A DNA stretch of 34,714 bases from a virus. Of the stretch, positions 31,002 to 34,714 are shown piece by piece. The stretch covers positions 1 through 34,714 of IMG/VR virus record IMGVR_UViG_3300010148_003052; one strand, 5' to 3'. The notes beneath the pieces are model-generated. The model did not search any database. It had not been told where the DNA came from and saw only the letters and a list, made by a program, of their open reading frames with translations. Position 1 is the first letter of the stretch. Each line of letters begins with the position of its first letter. The translations under genes were made by a program, and so were the position numbers.

Positions 31002-31143
31002 ACTTTTCAGTTTTAACTATTATTACTTCATTTTTTCTGTCATAGTAGTGCTTACATACTATTCCTGTTTCTAATCTAATTGAGTCAACCAGTTTATATC
31101 TACCTATAAACAAGTATAAGATTGTATCTAATATATTTTTCAT
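30994..31143 (-). CDS. Small hypothetical protein (49 aa)
   Basis: 49 aa: MKNILDTILYLFIGRYKLVD, then SIRLETGIVCKHYYDRKNEV, ending IIVKTEKYA with TAG. N-terminus is hydrophobic, the rest a small charged beta-like segment. Overlaps the upstream stop (ATGA) and the downstream start, so it is well embedded in the operon. Function unknown. Confidence 0.6.
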   Translation of the reverse strand: MKNILDTILYLFIGRYKLVDSIRLETGIVCKHYYDRKNEVIIVKTEKYA

Positions 31144-31487
31144 AAGGCACGTAGTTTAAATTTATATACATCTCTAAAATCTATACCTATGCAAACATAA
31201 GGTAAAACAATACACCATATATCATCAAACACAATTCCAAATCCAATCATTGGTATGTGCTCTATATAAAATCTTGCTCTGTATCTCCTTGGTGGATTGT
31301 TATAAACTACATAGTTTATAAATACTAATGCCACTAAAAATACAGTTAGCATGATTAGCATAAATGGTTCTGACAAATGGCCACCAATAAATGCTAAGTA
31401 ACACAATAATAGATAAACTGCTGGAGCAAATACATGTGTTAGGTATTCACTTTTTAACTTCCAGACTTTTTTAAATGATTCTTTCAT
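31140..31487 (-). CDS. Multi-pass small membrane protein (115 aa)
   Basis: 115 aa from ATG at 31487 (MKESFKKVWKLKSEYLTHVF), preceded by an A-rich leader. Two clear transmembrane helices (APAVYLLLCYLAFIGGHL and PFMLIMLTVFLVALVFINYVVY) and a third amphipathic or weak one near the end (IWCIVLPYVCIGI). Downstream of the structured non-coding region in the same direction, so it may share its transcript. Function unknown. Confidence 0.6.
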   Translation of the reverse strand: MKESFKKVWKLKSEYLTHVFAPAVYLLLCYLAFIGGHLSEPFMLIMLTVFLVALVFINYVVYNNPPRRYRARFYIEHIPMIGFGIVFDDIWCIVLPYVCIGIDFRDVYKFKLRAL

Positions 31488-31509
31488 AATAATCTTTTGT
31501 TTAATTAAA

Positions 31510-32620
31510 CTTGAATGATGTGTGCTTTCACTCTGCATCTCTCAACTGGGCTTGTGACCAGATATTGCTGCATTAAAAGCACGGATTAGATGGTAATCAA
31601 CCATATGAAAATACTATCTGACTCACATCAGTTTGTCTCGGTAAACACTATAACTCTCCCAAGTTACTATTATATACACTCTTCCAGTTGGCCTTGTGTA
31701 TACATTTAGCAGTCTATTACAGACTATGTGTGTTATCTAGATGTTAAGCGACACCTATTAAGATAACCTATTACCATACTAACAGTAGATTTTCTGTCTG
31801 TTAATAAGATCCATAATCATGTCCACTATTAAGTGGTGAAGCATATCTATTTAGATATACTTATACGCCTGGATGGCTACACGATCCTATCCTCCCCTGT
31901 TAGCACAAGAGTTAACGATAGTTCTAATCCTAACCTGACTTGCAATTCAGGCTACGCTTATATTTTCCAGTATTTAGTTTCATTTGCATAATGGAGTTGC
32001 AAATTACTTACATTCTACGCCACGTGAAGGCAACTGTTTATTGTAGAACTTGTAGGACACTGTTTACAATCAAATGCTTATATCAAAGTATATCATTTCA
32101 GATAGTGGTTGATAGAACTGCAGATCCCGTTAAACCAAGTGTCAAGAGTATTATGATCATAGGTAACTCTATAGAACCTATTTATTTTAATATTGCGGAT
32201 ACATATATGCTCATCCTATAGAGAGAGAAGACAAACATTATGTATGAGTAACAGTAGTTGTAACTGTTGTTGAAATAACTATTATGATAGCTATATTATA
32301 TACTACTGTGTTTAACAGTTGTAAGTGTGTAACAAAGTGGTAATATGTGGGAAATATGACCTCACACACATTGTTTAACACACACAATTTTTTTTTAATT
32401 CCACACACTTTATTGTGGTTGTGTAACTATAATGGTTGTGGATGTGGTGTAACACTCACCGAATAGCTTACAATCTTGCCAAGTTGACTGCTTATCAATC
32501 AAGAATGCAGTGAGAGCTTGTAGTCTGTAGCTATTCAGTCTGAGTGAGTATAGTTGCATACTGATTTATAGAGTGTATGCAGACTCCAGTGACTATTCAA
32601 CCAGTGTCATGCTGGAACTG
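31510..32620 (-). ncRNA. Candidate large structured non-coding RNA (about 1.1 kb)
   Basis: No convincing gene in any frame (one plus-strand frame of 93 codons looks like chance). Hairpins follow one another almost without pause; stems are listed in plus-strand text: GTGCTTT/AAAGCAC (31522/31576), TAACT/AGTTA (31651), TATACAC/GTGTATA (31673/31696), AGTCT/AGACT (31711), GTTATCT/AGATAAC (31732/31761), TAACAG/CTGTTA (31780/31798), CCACT/AGTGG (31823), ATATCT/AGATAT (31843), CCTGA/TCAGG (31934), ATTTGCA/TGCAAAT (31982/31998), TTCTAC/GTAGAA around GCC/GGC (32013-32048), CACTCA + GAATAGCT with AGCTATTC + TGAGTG (32453-32546), TGCATAC/GTATGCA (32555/32575). Where stems extend beyond these cores, the next pair is usually A/C in plus text, a G-U pair only on the minus strand. 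Size and nearness to a tRNA recall GOLLD/ROOL-type phage RNAs; I cannot confirm a match. Confidence 0.55.
32307..32453 (+). repeat. Five TGTGTAAC-like repeats
   Basis: TGTGTTTAAC (32307), GTGTGTAAC (32325), TTGTTTAAC (32371), TTGTGTAAC (32419), GGTGTAAC (32446), all in the same direction, with an A/T tract (32387-32400) in between. Could be origin iterons or arms of the structured RNA. Confidence 0.5.
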
Positions 32621-32624
32621 AACC

Positions 32625-32921
32625 TTAATAAGATTCAGCCCAGAACATGCCTGTTTCAACTGTTGGATCATCTTGATCCATTACAGGTGAATCAGAAAGG
32701 CGTATGCCCTTCATGAGCTGGTTGGCTTTAAGCCCAAGTGATGATGGCGCAATAGCTTGTCCATTTGCGTCAATTAAACATAAGAGTCCGTAGGTCACTT
32801 GACCTTGTTCTCTTGTGTACACTTCTTGACCGTTGACCACCGTCTTACGTGTGGACAAAGGTTTAGACTTTACAATAATTGTATTATTTACAGTCTTGTG
32901 GAAAAAAACATCTTTTGACAT
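32625..32921 (-). CDS. Hypothetical protein (98 aa)
   Basis: 98 aa: starts MSKDVFFHKTVNNTIIVKSK; then VVNGQEVYTREQGQVTYGLL, PSSLGLKANQLMKGIRLSD and a C-terminal TVETGMFWAESY. Probably a small beta-rich domain. Visibly richer in G and C than its neighbours. It is the first minus-strand gene next to the divergence point and lies directly upstream of the structured non-coding region. A hairpin CTGAA/TTCAG (32618/32634) covers its stop codon. No family recognised; ssDNA-binding or regulatory function is only a possibility. Confidence 0.65.
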   Translation of the reverse strand: MSKDVFFHKTVNNTIIVKSKPLSTRKTVVNGQEVYTREQGQVTYGLLCLIDANGQAIAPSSLGLKANQLMKGIRLSDSPVMDQDDPTVETGMFWAESY

Positions 32922-33044
32922 AGTTAAAAGTTTTTAAGGTTAATATTATACACCAGGGGTGCTTACTGTCATAAATAAACTGGGGAGCTGAAACTTAGAA
33001 GGTTCCAAGCACTTCAAGCATACAAAACTTTAATTCCCCAAAAA

Positions 33045-33059
33045 TTTTTTGTATATTAT
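33045..33059 (+). promoter_or_regulatory. Candidate phage promoter element (second copy of the 15-mer)
   Basis: TTTTTTGTATATTAT, identical to 2059-2073, 56 bases before the ATG at 33116. The 194 bases from 32922 to 33115 contain no gene; apart from this box I see only an AAAGGAG at 33080 that is too far from the ATG to be its ribosome-binding site. Confidence 0.4.
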
Positions 33060-33115
33060 GTATATATGATCCTTTATAGAAAGGAGTTTGTTGAATTAAA
33101 AAAAATTAAAATAAA

Positions 33116-33463
33116 ATGGAAAATAATTTTGACAATGACGGATTAGGTGAGTTTGATGATAAGATGGACGGATTAACATTACAACAAAAACTAGCTCTAG
33201 AGGATCTAATAGTAGAAACAGCTTTTAATAATTCTTTTCTAGTTATAACGGGTAGGAAAAAGTTTGAAGATCTTTTAGATATGAAAACCGTAGACGGAAG
33301 TAGTGCCGTAATGGCCCATACTCCTGATGAAGAAATGTCTTTAGATACTTTAGAGAATATGATGGCTTATTTCGTGGACACTGAAGAGTATGAAAAGTGT
33401 GCTGAGATAAGAGATATAATTATTGATAGGCAGATAAAAGAACAATTAAATGTACGTATATAA
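33116..33463 (+). CDS. Acidic hypothetical protein with UVR-like C-terminus (115 aa)
   Basis: 115 aa, starting MENNFDNDGLGEFDDKMDGL. A helical N-terminal half (LTLQQKLALEDLIVETAF) and acidic middle lead to LENMMAYFVDTEEYEKCAEI followed by RDIIIDRQ, which resembles the UVR (UvrB/UvrC) helical hairpin motif (EYEKAAEIRD). It may mediate protein contacts. First gene of the rightward unit; overlaps the nuclease gene by 14 bases. Confidence 0.65.
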   Translation: MENNFDNDGLGEFDDKMDGLTLQQKLALEDLIVETAFNNSFLVITGRKKFEDLLDMKTVDGSSAVMAHTPDEEMSLDTLENMMAYFVDTEEYEKCAEIRDIIIDRQIKEQLNVRI

Positions 33464-33812
33464 AGCTAAAGTCTCAAGAGTAATTGATGGTGACACAATA
33501 GATGCTACTATAAATCTTGGGTTTGATATAACGGTTCACAAAAGAATCAGACTGGCGGGGATAAATACTCCTGAGTCAAGGACCAGGGATCTAGAAGAAA
33601 AGAAACGTGGTCTAGCAGCTAAAGATGCTTTAGTAAAGCTTCTGACTGAAATAAATGAAGAAGACTTTTTTATTCTAGAAAGTGAAAAAGTGGGTAAGTT
33701 TGGTAGAGTTCTTGGTAAGTTACATGTAGTAATAGAAGAAAAAGAATGCTGTGTAAATGATAAATTAATAGAAATGGGTCATGCTGTAGTATACCATGGC
33801 GGAAAAAGATAA
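33450..33812 (+). CDS. Thermonuclease (SNase) family protein
   Basis: 120 aa. VSRVIDGDTIDATINLGFDI, then KRIRLAGINTPESRTRDLEE and KVGKFGRVLGKLHV match the staphylococcal nuclease fold: catalytic Asp (DGDT), Arg in IRLAGINTPE, second Arg in the GRVLG segment. The C-terminal NDKLIEMGHAVVYHGG is the usual last helix and strand. No signal peptide, so it acts in the cytoplasm, perhaps degrading host DNA or RNA. Four bases precede the next tiny basic gene. Confidence 0.85.
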   Translation: MYVYKAKVSRVIDGDTIDATINLGFDITVHKRIRLAGINTPESRTRDLEEKKRGLAAKDALVKLLTEINEEDFFILESEKVGKFGRVLGKLHVVIEEKECCVNDKLIEMGHAVVYHGGKR

Positions 33813-33815
33813 ATT

Positions 33816-33977
33816 ATGGCAAAGAAAAAGAAAAAAGCTAAAAGAGACGCATGTTACAGTAAAGTAAGATCAAGATATAGCGTATGGCCATCAGCTTATG
33901 CGTCAGGGGCACTAGTAAGATGTAGAAAGGTGGGGGCTGCTAATTGGGGTAACAAGTCTAAAAAGAAAAAGAAATAA
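33816..33977 (+). CDS. Tiny basic protein (DUF5872-like, 53 aa)
   Basis: 53 aa: MAKKKKKAKRDACYSKVRSR, then YSVWPSAYASGALVRCRKVG, AANWGNK and a Lys tail. The ACYxKV.SRY.VWPSAYASGAL..CRKVGA.NWG pattern is one I recognise from giant viruses and phages. Basic, with two Cys. Stop and next ATG share one base. Probably virion- or DNA-associated; function not established. Confidence 0.8.
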   Translation: MAKKKKKAKRDACYSKVRSRYSVWPSAYASGALVRCRKVGAANWGNKSKKKKK

Positions 33978-34189
33978 TGGCTAAAGAAAGTTTACATAAA
34001 TGGTTTAGCAGAAACAAAGGTAAAGGTTGGATAGATTGTAAGACTGGTAAACCTTGTGGAAGAAAGTCAGCAAAAGGCGGATCTAAAAGACCGTATCCAG
34101 CTTGTAGACCAACTAAAGCACAATGTAATTCTTCTTCAAGTAAAAAAACTGGACCAAAAAGAATTAGTTGGAAAAAAAAGAAAAAATAA
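33977..34189 (+). CDS. Small basic protein (DUF5872-like, 70 aa)
   Basis: 70 aa: LHKWFSRNKGKGWIDCKTGK, PCGRKSAKGGSKRPYPACRP and TKAQCNSSSS. The W.dC.tG.PCGR......RPYPACRPT.aqC series is a conserved Cys-rich basic domain found in viruses. Four Cys may bind metal. The C-terminus is Lys-rich (KTGPKRISWKKKKK). Coupled to the preceding gene. Confidence 0.8.
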   Translation: MAKESLHKWFSRNKGKGWIDCKTGKPCGRKSAKGGSKRPYPACRPTKAQCNSSSSKKTGPKRISWKKKKK

Positions 34190-34213
34190 TATTAATAAAT
34201 TAAATTTAAAATT

Positions 34214-34477
34214 ATGCCTGCAAAGAATATTAAACCCGCAAAGAAAAAAGGCACAATGCCAAAAAGTGTAACAACTTATAAAAAGGGTGGTGAAAAATGT
34301 ATAGGAAAAGTAAAAGGTGTTGATGTATGTGCATTAACTATGAGACAACAAAAAACACTTAAAAAACATTCTGTACATCATAGTAAAAAACATATGCAAA
34401 TGATGGTTGATGCAATGAAAAATGGTGCATCATTTGGTGAGTCACATAAGATGGCACAGAAAAAAGTTGGAAAATAA
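34214..34477 (+). CDS. Small basic protein (87 aa)
   Basis: 87 aa: PAKNIKPAKKKGTMPKSVTT, then KCIGKVKGVDVCALTMRQQK and TLKKHSVHHSKKHMQMMVDA. Basic with a His-rich C-terminal helix and two Cys. The pattern of LTxRQxxTLKKHSxHHxxKHM is shared with small proteins of large dsDNA viruses as I remember them. Its last base pair set overlaps the next ATG (TAATG). Function unknown. Confidence 0.75.
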   Translation: MPAKNIKPAKKKGTMPKSVTTYKKGGEKCIGKVKGVDVCALTMRQQKTLKKHSVHHSKKHMQMMVDAMKNGASFGESHKMAQKKVGK

Positions 34478-34714
34478 TGGCTAGCAAGAAAAAAGGAGGA
34501 ATGAAGGGTTGCTCAATCAAGAATGGTTGTAAAAGCAAATCAGGTGGTCTTACAGCCAAGGGACGTAAGATGATCAACAGAAAGACTGGTTCTAAACTCA
34601 AGGCACCACAACCTGGAGGAGGACCACGTAAAAGATCTTTTTGTGCTAGAAATTTAGGTCAAATTAAAAAATTTAACATTGACTGCAGAAAAACTCCTAA
34701 GAAAAGAGCATGTC
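34477..34714 (+). CDS. Basic protein, DUF6321-like, cut by right edge
   Basis: Visible 79 codons: MASKKKGGMKGCSIKNGCKS, KSGGLTAKGRKMINRKTGSK and LKAPQPGGGPRKRSFCARNL. The SGGLTAKGR....tGS.LKAPQP.GGPRK.SFCAR pattern is typical of the DUF6321 domain in giant viruses and phages. No stop before the edge, so the C-terminus is missing. Fourth in a row of small basic genes. Confidence 0.85.
   Translation, partial: MASKKKGGMKGCSIKNGCKSKSGGLTAKGRKMINRKTGSKLKAPQPGGGPRKRSFCARNLGQIKKFNIDCRKTPKKRAC

Noticed and set aside
31488-31538. Upstream extension of the 115-aa membrane protein
   Set aside because: It lacks coding character and enters the first hairpin of the structured region; ATG at 31487 follows an A-rich leader.
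31940-32221. Plus-strand ORF of 93 codons inside the structured region
   Set aside because: Composition is random-looking (many Ile, Tyr, Cys), no A-rich leader, opposite to neighbours, and it covers several hairpin stems.
31510-32620. Degenerate tRNA cluster
   Set aside because: T-loop-like strings near 31921 and 32618 do not have pairing T stems or acceptor stems, so no second tRNA can be supported.
33066-33146. Possible 26-codon leader ORF (MILYRKEFVELKKIKIKW...) just after the 15-mer box
   Set aside because: Too short, and its second half is the leader and start of the 115-aa gene in another frame; no support beyond position.

Overview
The window looks like one continuous stretch of the genome of a tailed phage that infects a marine member of the Bacteroidetes (Flavobacteria-like). 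The DNA is AT-rich and genes are packed tightly with many ATGA-type overlaps. Start codons are preceded by A/T-rich stretches (AAATTAAAAT-like) rather than Shine-Dalgarno sites. Several leaders carry the Bacteroidetes -7 element TAnnTTTG. The leftmost protein ends in a type IX secretion (T9SS) sorting domain. Terminase, portal and major capsid genes are not in the window, so this is part of a larger genome.

Layout. (A) 1-5303, plus strand: a partial Cys-repeat protein with a T9SS tail, a predicted outer-membrane barrel, several very small Cys-rich or Lys-rich proteins, a 3TM-type holin and two likely virion surface proteins. (B) 5371-7986, minus strand: small proteins, an SPL-like radical SAM gene interrupted by an in-frame TAG, and a DUF932 protein. 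(C) 8022-23148, minus strand: the replication and recombination block, with family B DNA polymerase, PD-(D/E)XK nuclease, a MoxR ATPase + VWA/metallopeptidase module with two paralogous unknown proteins, DUF6915 and DUF6878 proteins, RusA, TOPRIM primase, SSB-like protein, Sak4-like ATPase, DnaB-like helicase and a protein with a DnaA domain IV-like segment. (D) 23178-24119: a small divergent island, with two small genes and a 217-aa gene. (E) 24106-31487, minus strand: NinB-like protein, SF2 helicase, HNH nuclease, a winged-helix protein, lipoproteins, membrane proteins and tRNA-Arg(UCU). (F) 31510-32620: about 1.1 kb with no convincing gene but dense in short hairpins; this is the most interesting part of the window. 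(G) 33116-34714, plus strand: an acidic protein, an SNase-fold nuclease and another series of tiny basic proteins, cut by the right edge.

How it fits together. Minus-strand genes supply a nearly complete replisome (initiator-like protein, helicase, primase, polymerase, SSB) and recombination tools (exonuclease, Sak4, RusA, NinB, HNH, SF2 helicase). Plus-strand genes at both ends are late-type: lysis, virion and host-surface functions plus small basic proteins that could accompany DNA packaging. Hairpin terminators at gene junctions and TAnnTTTG promoters suggest the long minus-strand block is split into several transcription units.

Main candidates for something new: the large structured RNA locus near the tRNA gene (its helices extend by G-U pairs mostly if the minus strand is the RNA), the TAG-interrupted SPL gene whose continuation matches the expected family C-terminus, and a phage-encoded T9SS cargo next to an outer-membrane barrel. 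All functional calls come from reading motifs by eye; no database search was run.
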